Shown here: one piece after another, positions 16,650-24,639 of the stretch | Layout of the letters: the number at the start of each line of letters is the position of its first letter | Numbering within the stretch: the stretch's first letter is position 1 | Source: Tundrisphaera lichenicola | GTDB taxonomy: Bacteria > Planctomycetota > Planctomycetia > Isosphaerales > Isosphaeraceae | DNA length: 64,000 nucleotides | Assembly (NCBI RefSeq): GCF_051175385.1 | Contig: NZ_CP195106.1 | Location: 5,518,001 to 5,582,000, forward strand | Direction of reading: 5' to 3' | Notes under the pieces: generated by a model | What the model saw: only the letters and a program-made list of their open reading frames with translations | What the model was told of the DNA's origin: nothing | Databases searched by the model: none | Translations under genes and position numbers: made by a program

Positions 16650-17744
16650 TCAGGGCCCTCCCGCGACGCCACCCGAGAGGATCTCTCCACCCCGGATCGT
16701 CGAGAGTCCCTGGTAGGTGGGCATCGCGATGCTGTCGGAGATCACCCGCACGCTACCATCGCAGAACGCCGCGTTGATCAGGCCAGGATGAGTGGATCGA
16801 AAATTCGGCACCTGTTGACCAGCCTCGGGCGCGGCCGGACCGGGCGGGTCGATGAAGAGGTCGGTCATGGAGTCGAACGCACAATCATTGGCCCGATAAG
16901 GCGAGCCCATCTGGTCCACCGTTCGACCCACCAGCCCGCCGACAATTCGCTTGTCGTTTCCCCAGCTCCGGGACCGTCCGTAGGCCATGAACATGATGTT
17001 ATCGAAATAGACGGCCGACGTCGGGGCGGCGGAGAGTCCGGTGCTCATCGGGACGCAGACGCGATTCGTCCCGCCACCCACGGCCCGGTACCGGTTCCGG
17101 GCGTTTCCGCCGGCCGCTTCGGCCATGATGAAGGTCTGGCTCGTGCCGTCGGTGATCTCGGCAATTCGAGTCGCCGTGTTGAAGCCGATCGGCCCCATCC
17201 GGTTCGACTCGCCGTAGCCGTTCACGACGTAACGACTCGCGCCTGCGTTGAAGACATAGTCGGTGACGGCCACACGACCCTCCTCGACCGTGTAGGCCGA
17301 ACTTCCCGAACCGACCGTCGCTCCAATTTCTCCCTTCGCCCGATTCGACGGGCAGAGGAAGACCGAAAGCTGAGTCGAGAATGCCGTGCTGTTGCCGGGC
17401 AACGACCAACCGAAATAGGCATTCGGCCCGGAATGAAGATTTAGATCGAAGTTAAACGCATTGAAGGCGGCCGACTGCTCGATGTATGGCAAAATAAAGC
17501 TGTAGCCCGTGAAGTTCATGTACACGTTCCCCAGTCCACCCTGCGATGCGGGAGGGAACACGTTCGTCGCGTCGTGATAGTTCTGCAACGCAAGCCCCAG
17601 CTGTTTCAAGTTGTTGATGCAACTGGTGCGTCGGGCGGCCTCGCGGGCCGCCTGGACCGCGGGCAAAAGCAAGGCGATCAGCACGGCGATGATTGCGATC
17701 ACCACCAGGAGCTCGATCAAGGTAAAAGCGGCACGCTTTCTCAT
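16650..17744 (-). CDS. DUF1559 protein with prepilin-type N-terminal methylation motif
   Basis: The N-terminus (FTLIELLVVIAIIAVLIALLLP) is a type IV prepilin signal: a short basic leader, Phe as +1 residue, Glu at +5 and a hydrophobic helix. The conserved QAAREAARRTSCINNLKQ and LQNYHD segments, and the C-terminal pattern RSTHPGLINAAFCDGSVR, define DUF1559, a family greatly expanded in planctomycetes. The mature domain is exported and probably pseudopilin-like or a cell-surface protein; its role is unknown. It heads the unit with the lipoprotein and the Kelch protein. The 116-bp gap upstream presumably holds the promoter. Confidence 0.93.
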   Translation of the reverse strand: MRKRAAFTLIELLVVIAIIAVLIALLLPAVQAAREAARRTSCINNLKQLGLALQNYHDATNVFPPASQGGLGNVYMNFTGYSFILPYIEQSAAFNAFNFDLNLHSGPNAYFGWSLPGNSTAFSTQLSVFLCPSNRAKGEIGATVGSGSSAYTVEEGRVAVTDYVFNAGASRYVVNGYGESNRMGPIGFNTATRIAEITDGTSQTFIMAEAAGGNARNRYRAVGGGTNRVCVPMSTGLSAAPTSAVYFDNIMFMAYGRSRSWGNDKRIVGGLVGRTVDQMGSPYRANDCAFDSMTDLFIDPPGPAAPEAGQQVPNFRSTHPGLINAAFCDGSVRVISDSIAMPTYQGLSTIRGGEILSGGVAGGP

Positions 17745-17860
17745 CGTTGAACAACCTCAGATAAACCAACAGGTCCGCCTGGCGCCGGGGACTACGGCGG
17801 CCAAGAGTGAAATACTCAAACTTCGGAGAGGAGGCTCCGCCTCGGCTGCCCGGGCCCGGA

Positions 17861-18937
17861 TCAGGGCCTCGGGAGGGAGTTCGAGGGAGGATTCATCGGG
17901 CCCGTCCGAAGAGCTTTTGCGTCGGGCTTTGTCCCTGATCCGGGGGGATTGCCCCGATCCGTGATGGATGCCGAGGCGAAGTGGTCGTGCATTCCCATCG
18001 CGAGGATCGAGGCGACCAGGATGCTTGCGACCAGGACAACCGCCCCCACCCGACGGACGTTCTTCATCTGCCACCACATCAAGAGGCCGGTGATTCCCCA
18101 ACCGACCATCGAGAGGAACATCAGGTCGACCGCGACGGCCCAGCCCCATCGATAGCCGAGTCCGGCGGGATAACCGTGAGCCAGGTGAAGTCGGGTCAAA
18201 AATCGCCGAGATGAGAGGGGTTCGCCAGTTTGATCTTCCGCCCGACCGGAGACAGCCCCTGTGACTAGGTCATAATGGACCTGCCAGGTCTTACCTCCGG
18301 ACTCCATCAAGAAGCCGAGATCGGGATTCCCTCGAAGGCTCAGTTCGGAGTCCGGCAGTCCGACTCGGGCGAGAACTTTCGGGAGATCTTCCCTGATGTC
18401 GGCCAGGGGAGGAGGTCGAGAAATCATCGCCTCGCGGGTCGCAAATGGGGCGGGATCTGGCCGACGTCGTTCGCCGACTTCGCGAGCGAGGCCCTCGCCC
18501 GAATCAATGTCGATCCGAAGATTGTATTGTCGCCCCCCCGATCGGATCGTCGCGGCAAGTTCACGCCCAAAAGCCGACTCCTCAGGCCTGACAAGTCGAT
18601 AGGTCGGCCGCCCGGATCGATCGCCCCCGGAATCATTCAGGGCATTCACGACTTCGGTCGCGAGTCGCTCCGGTTCCGGTAGATTCGAGAGGGCGGTTCC
18701 CGACCACGCTGCTCTTTCGATCCGTCGGCCGGACTGGTCCGCGAAGGCACCGGGGTGATTGAACAGTAGCGCGGTGATCCCGTAGAGGAAGACCCAGGGA
18801 AGCATAAACAGGCCGGCATAGAGGTGGGTCCTGCGGACCAGCCTCATGACCTGATGATAGCGAACCCGCCTCCTCGACTTCAGCTCGGAAGCAGATCGAT
18901 CTTGAAGGGCATCTGCGAGGTCGGATTCGGGCATCAT
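17861..18937 (-). CDS. PepSY-associated transmembrane protein
   Basis: The start is uncertain: a GTG at 18943 and ATGs at 18937 and 18934 lie together without a clear ribosome binding site. Residues about 30-60 hold the conserved opening RTHLYAGLFMLPWVFLYGITALLFNHPGAF. A large periplasmic part follows (about 65-255) with PepSY-like stretches (YNLRIDIDSGEG, WQVHYDLVTGAVSG). RLHLAHGYP precedes two more hydrophobic helices (about 262-285 and 293-312). This architecture matches PepSY_TM proteins, some of which are iron or flavin reductases of the inner membrane. No TonB receptor or siderophore gene is nearby, so the substrate cannot be inferred. Confidence 0.75.
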   Translation of the reverse strand: MMPESDLADALQDRSASELKSRRRVRYHQVMRLVRRTHLYAGLFMLPWVFLYGITALLFNHPGAFADQSGRRIERAAWSGTALSNLPEPERLATEVVNALNDSGGDRSGRPTYRLVRPEESAFGRELAATIRSGGRQYNLRIDIDSGEGLAREVGERRRPDPAPFATREAMISRPPPLADIREDLPKVLARVGLPDSELSLRGNPDLGFLMESGGKTWQVHYDLVTGAVSGRAEDQTGEPLSSRRFLTRLHLAHGYPAGLGYRWGWAVAVDLMFLSMVGWGITGLLMWWQMKNVRRVGAVVLVASILVASILAMGMHDHFASASITDRGNPPGSGTKPDAKALRTGPMNPPSNSLPRP

Positions 18938-19083
18938 TGGCACCGTTTGAAGATAGTGTCGGTCATTCGGCGCACCGCCGGGGAGTGGTCCCGCACGCGC
19001 CGATCCGCTCGACGCGTGCTCTCCCCGACGGTGACCGCCACGCCCGAAGGCATGATTTGGGGGTCGTCTAATTCACGGTTCCC

Positions 19084-19803
19084 TTAACCGGGCTGGGACC
19101 TGGATTGGCAGATTCCCCCCCGATCAGCATCGCCGCCGGCCTGGAAAATCGTCGCCATTCGACGAAGGCAACCCCGGCAGGAAATCGACTCCAGATCGAG
19201 GTCCCGGATTAACTCGCAGGCTTCCTCGCGTCGGCCCACGTGATCGAGGAGCGTCGCCAGCGAGACCCGATAAAGCGGGACTTCAGGAGCAAGCTCGTAG
19301 GCTCGGGCCACGATTGGAAGCACCACTTCGGGAGCCCTTCCCAGCCTCCTGAGGTAATAGGCCACGCCGAAATGTGCCTCCGGGAGCCCTGGTTCGCGAC
19401 GAACCAGCTCCAGGCAGGCCCCGAGAGCCGGCCCGAACTCCCCGAGCTGACCGAGTCCTGCCGCGACGGACGGAAGCAGGTCGCTGGGGCACGTCGGATC
19501 GAGGGCCAGGCACCGATATCCGTCGCTCGCGAGTTCGTCGAAGCCCGTCCTGGCGAAGCACTCGGCGAGGACCCGGCGAGATGGATGGTCCAGTGGGACG
19601 AGCAGACCTGCCGTCTCGAAGGCGTCGCGGGCCCCTTCGAAGTTGCCGACGCGATGCCGGAAAAAGCCGGCTACTCGCCAGAGTTCGCCATCGTCGGGGT
19701 CGGCTCGCAAGGCCGACTCGATCAGCTCTTCGGCCTCGATCACCCGGCCCGATTTGGCTAGTTCGACGGAACGTTGCATCAGGCCTCGATCGTGCTCCAT
19801 CAT
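19084..19803 (-). CDS. Tetratricopeptide-repeat protein
   Basis: The ATG at 19803 (a second follows at once) is preferred to a start 30 codons earlier because AAGGGGG precedes it and the upstream residues look random. The 239 residues form a chain of TPR-like helix pairs: ELAKSGRVIEAEELIESALRADP, then FEGARDAFETAGLLVPLDHP, then repeats around DPTCPSDLLP, REPGLPEAHFGVAYYLRRLG and PEVPLYRVSLATLLDHVGR. It probably mediates protein contacts in the cytoplasm. A Cys-containing C-terminus (SCRGCLRR) is unusual for a TPR end. A promoter with a dyad lies about 370 bp upstream. Confidence 0.78.
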   Translation of the reverse strand: MMEHDRGLMQRSVELAKSGRVIEAEELIESALRADPDDGELWRVAGFFRHRVGNFEGARDAFETAGLLVPLDHPSRRVLAECFARTGFDELASDGYRCLALDPTCPSDLLPSVAAGLGQLGEFGPALGACLELVRREPGLPEAHFGVAYYLRRLGRAPEVVLPIVARAYELAPEVPLYRVSLATLLDHVGRREEACELIRDLDLESISCRGCLRRMATIFQAGGDADRGGICQSRSQPG

Positions 19804-20146
19804 GTTACCCCCTTCGAATAAGTTGTTGATTAAAATTATGATGATGCGATCGCGTAGGGCCGCCGATCCTCCAGCTCCGGAGGCGGCTCTCACTCGATTG
19901 ATTCGATTCAGGATTTCGCGAGGCGCGTCGAGGCCGAATCGGAAGGTTCGAGGGCTCGGTTGCGGGCCACGCGAGGGCGCGACAGGGGAATATGTCGGGA
20001 AAGGATCGACCCCGAGAAGCGGGAAGGATCGGGCCGCAGGTCGATCGAAGGAGGGATTGTGGTCGAATCGTGACAGGACACGGAGGAAGCCCCGAACATC
20101 TTAGAAACCCAGAATGACGGGACCAGCGTCAGGCCGGGAAGATCTT
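19804..20146. other. Non-coding interval, leader of the TPR gene
   Basis: No convincing gene is seen. If the promoter at 20179-20207 is used, this is a transcribed 5' leader of about 340 bases for the TPR gene. An AT-rich patch with TAATTTTAATCAACAAC (minus strand) sits close to the start codon. A 63-codon frame starting at 20099 on the minus strand has no ribosome binding site and looks random. Confidence 0.4.
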
Positions 20147-20207
20147 GTTGAAACTGAGATTCAGTCTCAACGAGGAATAGTATTTCGTTTCCCCGAGGGA
20201 TTGTCAA
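20147..20207 (-). promoter_or_regulatory. Sigma70-type promoter with operator-like dyad at the start site
   Basis: On the minus strand a perfect TTGACA (20202-20207), a 17-base spacer and AATACT (20179-20184) form a promoter towards the TPR gene. Immediately downstream, 20147-20171 is an 11-bp inverted repeat (GTTGAGACTGA, loop ATC, TCAGTTTCAAC, one mismatch). A dyad at about +1 to +25 is a classical repressor site, or it could form a hairpin at the 5' end of the RNA. Confidence 0.5.
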
Positions 20208-20249
20208 TCGTGTTCAGAAAACTCTTCACGATCGAGCAACAAAGCCAAA

Positions 20250-20293
20250 GGGAAGCCGCGATGGAGTCCTCAAAGGCTCCGTCACGACTTCCC
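20250..20293 (-). terminator. Terminator of the isomerase-like gene
   Basis: On the minus strand a 17-bp stem (GGGAAGTCGTGACGGAG with its complement, two G-U pairs and one mismatch) encloses a 10-base loop and is followed by TTTGGCTTTGTTG. It lies 25 bp after the stop at 20318. The G-U pairs form only in minus-strand RNA, which supports that direction. Confidence 0.75.
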
Positions 20294-20317
20294 TCTTCCG
20301 AGCATTCCCGGGCTAGT

Positions 20318-21838
20318 TCAACGATCGGAGAGGACCCTGACCCTCATCCCCAGGGCGGCCCCCAAGGCGGCCATCTCCCCGAAGATGTCTCCATAGGCCA
20401 CGGCGATATGATTACTCATATAATGGGCCATGATCGTGTCGGGCGAGCATCCGAGATCGGCCGCCATGAACGGCCATTGTCGGGTTGTCCCCTTCCACCA
20501 GGACTCGCGGACGGACTCGGGAAGCTCGACCGATTCTCCTCGGCCGAGGTCGAGGACAAGCTTCCCTTCGTGGTCGATCCAGTTCCTGGCCCAGGTGATC
20601 GGCCCGGGTCGACTGACCCCCGCGAACGTCCCGCCCGGGATCGGGAAATAACCCGAGGGTTGACGATAGCTGTGGACGCCTTCCAGGCTGTCGAGATTTT
20701 CGTTGAAGGCGAACGCGCCGCAGCTTCCCGAGTTAAGCAGGACCCAGAGCCATCTCCCTTCATGTTCCGCACCCCATCGGACGTCGTGGAACATGACCGC
20801 TCCGGGGAGGCCCCTGGCCTCTAGAACCTGCTTCATCAGCTCCATCGGGACGAGATTCCCCTGATCGGCCTCGGTACTGGTGATGACGACGTGACCATTC
20901 CCTTCGGGCCGGGCGTGCGAATTGAGCAGCCCCTCGCAGAAATCGCTCGGCGGCAAGAGATTGATGAGGCCGAGTTGATACTGCCAGCCCAGGCAGTCGG
21001 CCTGGAATTCGTCGAGGAGATCCAGGACGCTCAGGTAAAGTCGGAGCTGGGTCCTGGTTGCGTCGGGCGTGAAATCCTCGGCATCGGCCTCATTCCAGTG
21101 GAACTGGACGCCCTTGGATTTCACAAACTCGAAGGCCTCGTCCACCCTTTTCTTGTCGATGGACCTCGACCGATCGAAGAGCCAGGCCTGATCCACCTTG
21201 TGCTCGCTGAATCCGATCGGATAGAGCACTCTCGGGCCGAAATAGCCGTTGATCATGCCCATCGACGTATCGCCCAGCATCAGCGCGAGAATTCGCTTGC
21301 GTTTGATCTCCTCGAGGACTTTCGAGGAGATCGAACCGGCCTCGGGAGCGATCGGGCCGGGTTCTCGGAGTTCGGAGGTCTCGTATTCGATTCGGCCGGA
21401 GGAACACCACTCGTCGAGACGTTCCATGAACCGTGCATCGAGGGTCCAGTCCGGGGCGTCGGTCCAGGCCCTCGACGCATGCCGCCCGACACTTTCCAGC
21501 GAGGCCCCGGTATTCAGGAGGGCCACTAGGCCGGGCCAGGTCCCGGAGAAATTCGAGGCCAGGAGGAGCGGATTGTCCTTGCCGACCACGCCATCCACGG
21601 TGTGTGGTGCGTAGGTCCAGTGGACGAAGACGCCGACCATCGGGTCGTCGATCTGGCCGAGCTTCGAGATCGCCTGATCAGGCCTGGTCAGGAATCCTTC
21701 CACAACATACGGGGATCGTCCGAGTTTGGTGAGGGCCGCGACGAGTTGCCGGGTGGTTTCCCGGGCCTGGGGGAGAGCCCACTCATTGGGCTTTGCCCGA
21801 TAATCTCCCGGCCAGAAAATGGCGACCTTCTTCGACAT
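20318..21838 (-). CDS. L-fucose/L-arabinose isomerase-superfamily protein
   Basis: The start at 21838 has GAGGGG eight to nine bases upstream. The 506 residues have the length and organisation of fucose/arabinose isomerase-like proteins: an N-terminal Rossmann-like part (KKVAIFWPGDYRAKP, VGVFVHWTYAPHTVDG), a middle part (KRILALMLGDTSMGMINGYFGP) and a C-terminal part with polar clusters (ITSTEADQGN, PAVMFHDVRWG-like segment, GGTFAGVSRPGPITWAR). The family interconverts aldoses and ketoses using Mn2+. Which sugar is used cannot be told, and many planctomycete members are distant paralogues of FucI. The gene stands alone, with a strong terminator. Confidence 0.7.
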   Translation of the reverse strand: MSKKVAIFWPGDYRAKPNEWALPQARETTRQLVAALTKLGRSPYVVEGFLTRPDQAISKLGQIDDPMVGVFVHWTYAPHTVDGVVGKDNPLLLASNFSGTWPGLVALLNTGASLESVGRHASRAWTDAPDWTLDARFMERLDEWCSSGRIEYETSELREPGPIAPEAGSISSKVLEEIKRKRILALMLGDTSMGMINGYFGPRVLYPIGFSEHKVDQAWLFDRSRSIDKKRVDEAFEFVKSKGVQFHWNEADAEDFTPDATRTQLRLYLSVLDLLDEFQADCLGWQYQLGLINLLPPSDFCEGLLNSHARPEGNGHVVITSTEADQGNLVPMELMKQVLEARGLPGAVMFHDVRWGAEHEGRWLWVLLNSGSCGAFAFNENLDSLEGVHSYRQPSGYFPIPGGTFAGVSRPGPITWARNWIDHEGKLVLDLGRGESVELPESVRESWWKGTTRQWPFMAADLGCSPDTIMAHYMSNHIAVAYGDIFGEMAALGAALGMRVRVLSDR

Positions 21839-22054
21839 CGGATCTACCCCTCGGAAACGCCTCGCGGACCCCTAACCGTCCCGATCATGCCATGCACGGG
21901 CTCCCGTCGCCAGGGACCGGAAGACCGATCCTGGTCAAGAGGGTTCGAGCCCGTTATCATCGCCCGTCGAGCCATCCTCTGCCGGCAGGGTTCGGGGTGG
22001 CGATGGGAATTCTCCCGGATCGCGGGAAATCCTGCCCGATCCGGCTCGAACAGA

Positions 22055-22390
22055 ATGGACGAGCGATCCATGGTGGAATATCTCGCATTGCCCGCCTGGA
22101 AAGCCCCGCCGACCACCGTCGACGCCTGGGTCGTTTCTCTTTCCGAGACGGGAGGCCCGGTGATCGTCAGCCGGGAGTCGGCCTCGGTCACCTGGCTGGA
22201 GATTGCACCGCTGCGACTCCGAGGATACGTCGTGGTCGAGAATGGATTGGCCACTGCGATCAATTTCGAGCTCCATGCCCTCGACACAGAGCCGGCGACT
22301 CGGGCCATCCTCGCCTCGGCAGAAGCCCTGGACTGGGAGCTCCACGCCGACGACGATGACGAACCGGATGATGACGATGACGAAGATTGA
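22055..22390 (+). CDS. Small acidic-tailed protein of unknown function
   Basis: I do not recognise it. The frame is open upstream to 21602, but it would then overlap the divergent isomerase gene. The ATG at 22055 (111 aa) or 22070 (106 aa) fits better; neither has a strong ribosome binding site. The core reads like a compact beta/alpha domain (AWVVSLSETGGPVIVSR, LRGYVVVENGLATAINFEL), and the last 13 residues are almost all Asp/Glu. It lies 25 bp upstream of the FG-GAP gene and may be co-transcribed with it. The acidic tail suggests binding of cations or basic proteins (inference). Confidence 0.6.
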   Translation: MDERSMVEYLALPAWKAPPTTVDAWVVSLSETGGPVIVSRESASVTWLEIAPLRLRGYVVVENGLATAINFELHALDTEPATRAILASAEALDWELHADDDDEPDDDDDED

Positions 22391-22415
22391 CTCTCCATCG
22401 ATCGAGGATCGCCCC

Positions 22416-23636
22416 ATGCTTCGATACAAGATTGCGCTAGCCTCCCTATTTCTCGCGCTGATCGCGCCTGCTGTCATGGCGGGCGATGTCCCGTGGAAAA
22501 AGCACGACATCAACGCCAAGAGCGTCTTCGAGGGGGCGGCCGCCCTGGACGCCGATGGGGATGGCAAGCTCGATATTGTTTCCGGCGACACCTGGTACAA
22601 CGCTCCGGACTGGACACCTTATCCGGTCCGGAAATTGGAACCGGTGGGCCGAACCTATCGAAATTGCTTCGCCACCATGCCCATGGACGTTAACGGCGAT
22701 GGCAAGATGGATTACGTCACCGTCTCGTACTTCGGCAAGAACGTCGGCTGGGTCGAGAATCCGGGCGTGAAGGGGCAGGAATGGACCTACCACGAGATCG
22801 ACACACCCGGCCCGAGCGAGGCCGCCGTCCTCGTTGATGTCGATGGAGACGGCCAGCTCGACGTCCTCCCGAACACGGTCAACGTCGTCGTCTGGTACTC
22901 CCCCGGGGCACTTTCCCTGAACGGTGATCAACCCACGAGGGTCTGGAAGAAACACGACTTCGGGACCGCCGCCGCCGGGCACGGTGTGGGAACGGGGGAC
23001 ATCAACGGGGACGGCCGCTCCGACCTCCTCACGCCCAAAGGGTGGTTCGAAGCCCCGAGCGACCCATCGAACGATTCCTGGGCCTTCCACCCGGATTGGG
23101 ACCTCGGTACGACCGGGATCCAGATCCTCGCCCGAGATGTCGACGGCGACGGCCTTTCCGACCTGATCTACGGTATGGGCCATGCATTCGGCCTTTACTG
23201 GCAGAAACAGGGCAAGGGCACGAACGGAGAACGGACCTGGACCAAGGCACCGATCGACGAGTCGTTCTCCTCGGTCCACACCCTGCTCTGGGCCGACCTT
23301 GATGGCGATGGCAAAGCTAATGAAATGATCACCGGCAAGCGGGTCTACGCGCATGAGATCGAGGCGGGAGACGTCGAGGCCCCGGTGATCGCTTATTTCA
23401 CTTTCGACACCTCCGCAGGGAAATGGGACCGTCACTTGATCTATCAGGGCGAGGCCGCCAAGGACGCCCCGAAGGATGGATCCAATCGAGATGCACAGAA
23501 GGATTTCCCTCCCGGCACAGCCGGGACGGGCCTGGAAGTCTCGGCCGTCGATATCGATAAGGATGGCGACATCGATCTGGTTTGCCCCGGCAAGAGCGGC
23601 ATCTACCTGTTCGAGAATCTGACCCGATCGAAGTAA
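22416..23636 (+). CDS. Secreted FG-GAP/VCBS repeat protein
   Basis: The ATG at 22416 has GAGGATC upstream and starts a clear signal peptide (LASLFLALIAPAVMA, cut before GDVPW), so the longer frame from 22203 is rejected. The mature 385 or so residues carry five to seven FG-GAP-like blades with calcium-binding loops: DADGDGKLDIVSGD, DVNGDGKMDYVTV, DVDGDGQLDVL, DINGDGRSDLLT, DVDGDGLSDLIYG, DLDGDGKANEMITG and DIDKDGDIDLVCPG. It should fold as a beta-propeller outside the cell. Planctomycetes encode many such proteins; the ligand is unknown. Confidence 0.9.
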   Translation: MLRYKIALASLFLALIAPAVMAGDVPWKKHDINAKSVFEGAAALDADGDGKLDIVSGDTWYNAPDWTPYPVRKLEPVGRTYRNCFATMPMDVNGDGKMDYVTVSYFGKNVGWVENPGVKGQEWTYHEIDTPGPSEAAVLVDVDGDGQLDVLPNTVNVVVWYSPGALSLNGDQPTRVWKKHDFGTAAAGHGVGTGDINGDGRSDLLTPKGWFEAPSDPSNDSWAFHPDWDLGTTGIQILARDVDGDGLSDLIYGMGHAFGLYWQKQGKGTNGERTWTKAPIDESFSSVHTLLWADLDGDGKANEMITGKRVYAHEIEAGDVEAPVIAYFTFDTSAGKWDRHLIYQGEAAKDAPKDGSNRDAQKDFPPGTAGTGLEVSAVDIDKDGDIDLVCPGKSGIYLFENLTRSK

Positions 23637-23875
23637 TCGGAATCTGCCTGAGGATAGGGGCGGAGGTCGCAATCGACTGGGAAGCCACTCGCGACAATCG
23701 GTCCTGGACGCTAAGTTGAATCTGACGGTGAGTGAAGTCGTCCACGACGAGACTTCCAACGTCCTTACTCATGTCTGGACCGTCCGACTTCGATCTTACA
23801 TAACCTTCACCCTTCCCTCCCGACGGTATCTGGTCGGGATGGGGGGGCTTCGTCTCCCTACCACGAGCCATTCGC

Positions 23876-24142
23876 GTGCAAGCCACCGTCCTCCTTTTCG
23901 CACTGGCCAGGGAGCGTGCCGGAGGGACAATTCTGGAGGTCGACCTTCCCGAGAACGGCACGGTCGCCGACCTCAAGATCGCCTTGGCCCGCACTTGCCC
24001 TGCACTTGGCCCACTCCTCCCGATGCTCCGAATAGCCGTCAACTCCGAATACGCTCCCGACGACCTGACGATCCCGCCGGGCTCCGAACTGGCAGCGATC
24101 CCCCCCGTCAGTGGTGGCCAGCAATACGGTCGAATCTCATGA
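23876..24142 (+). CDS. moaD: Molybdopterin synthase sulfur carrier subunit MoaD with C-terminal extension
   Basis: A GTG start gives 88 residues of the ubiquitin-like MoaD/ThiS fold (VLLFALARERAGG, then ELAAIPPVSGG). MoaD carries sulfur as a thiocarboxylate on its C-terminal Gly and gives it to precursor Z bound to MoaE. Here the Gly-Gly at 80-81 is followed by seven more residues (QQYGRIS) before the stop, which overlaps the ATG of moaE (ATGA). The canonical protein ends at Gly-Gly, so this one would need trimming, or the CAG codon after Gly-Gly derives from a TAG stop by one base change. No JAMM protease or moeB gene is visible in the window. Confidence 0.85.
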   Translation: MQATVLLFALARERAGGTILEVDLPENGTVADLKIALARTCPALGPLLPMLRIAVNSEYAPDDLTIPPGSELAAIPPVSGGQQYGRIS

Positions 24143-24564
24143 TCGAACTGACCGATAATCCCATCGACCATGCCTCGGTAACCGAACGAGTCCGCTCGGA
24201 TCAGGCGGGGGCGGTCTGTTCTTTCCTCGGGACCGTCCGGGAGATGACGGGCGAACGCCGGACCGCCTCGCTCGACTACGAGGCCTATCCCGAGATGGCA
24301 CTCAAGACCCTGGGCGAACTCGAGGCCCAAGCTCGCCGACGCTGGCCGGTGATCGAACTAGCGATCGTCCACCGACTTGGCCACCTGGAACTCGGCGAGA
24401 TCAGCGTCGCGGTCGCCGTCAGTTGCCCGCACCGAGACCAGTCGTTCGAGGCCTGTCGATGGCTCATCGACACCTTGAAGGAAGTCGTCCCGATCTGGAA
24501 AAAAGAGGTCTGGGCCGACGGGACCGAGGAGTGGGTCCATCCCGGCTCTCCCCCCCCGCCTTAG
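24139..24564 (+). CDS. moaE: Molybdopterin synthase catalytic subunit MoaE
   Basis: The start overlaps the moaD stop by four bases, which selects it over the open frame running upstream to 23716. The 141 residues show the MoaE signatures GAVCSFLGTVR, LDYEAYPEMA and HRLGHLELGEISVAVAVSCPHR, and the Lys-rich active-site segment VPIWKKEVWADG. It forms the heterotetramer with MoaD that inserts two sulfurs into cyclic pyranopterin monophosphate. The protein is of normal length and looks intact. Confidence 0.95.
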   Translation: MIELTDNPIDHASVTERVRSDQAGAVCSFLGTVREMTGERRTASLDYEAYPEMALKTLGELEAQARRRWPVIELAIVHRLGHLELGEISVAVAVSCPHRDQSFEACRWLIDTLKEVVPIWKKEVWADGTEEWVHPGSPPPP

Positions 24565-24639
24565 CGGGATCAAGGATGGCCTTGAGCCCTTCGAGCCCGT
24601 AGAATGGGTCGATCGGAACCCGCTGAAACTGGACCGAAC

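Noticed and set aside
21602..22054. Upstream extension of the acidic-tailed protein
   Set aside because: It would overlap the divergent isomerase gene and its upstream region, and the residues show no pattern; the start was set at 22055.
23637..23875. Moco riboswitch before moaD
   Set aside because: No segment matched the conserved Moco-RNA core, and no strong hairpin series was seen.
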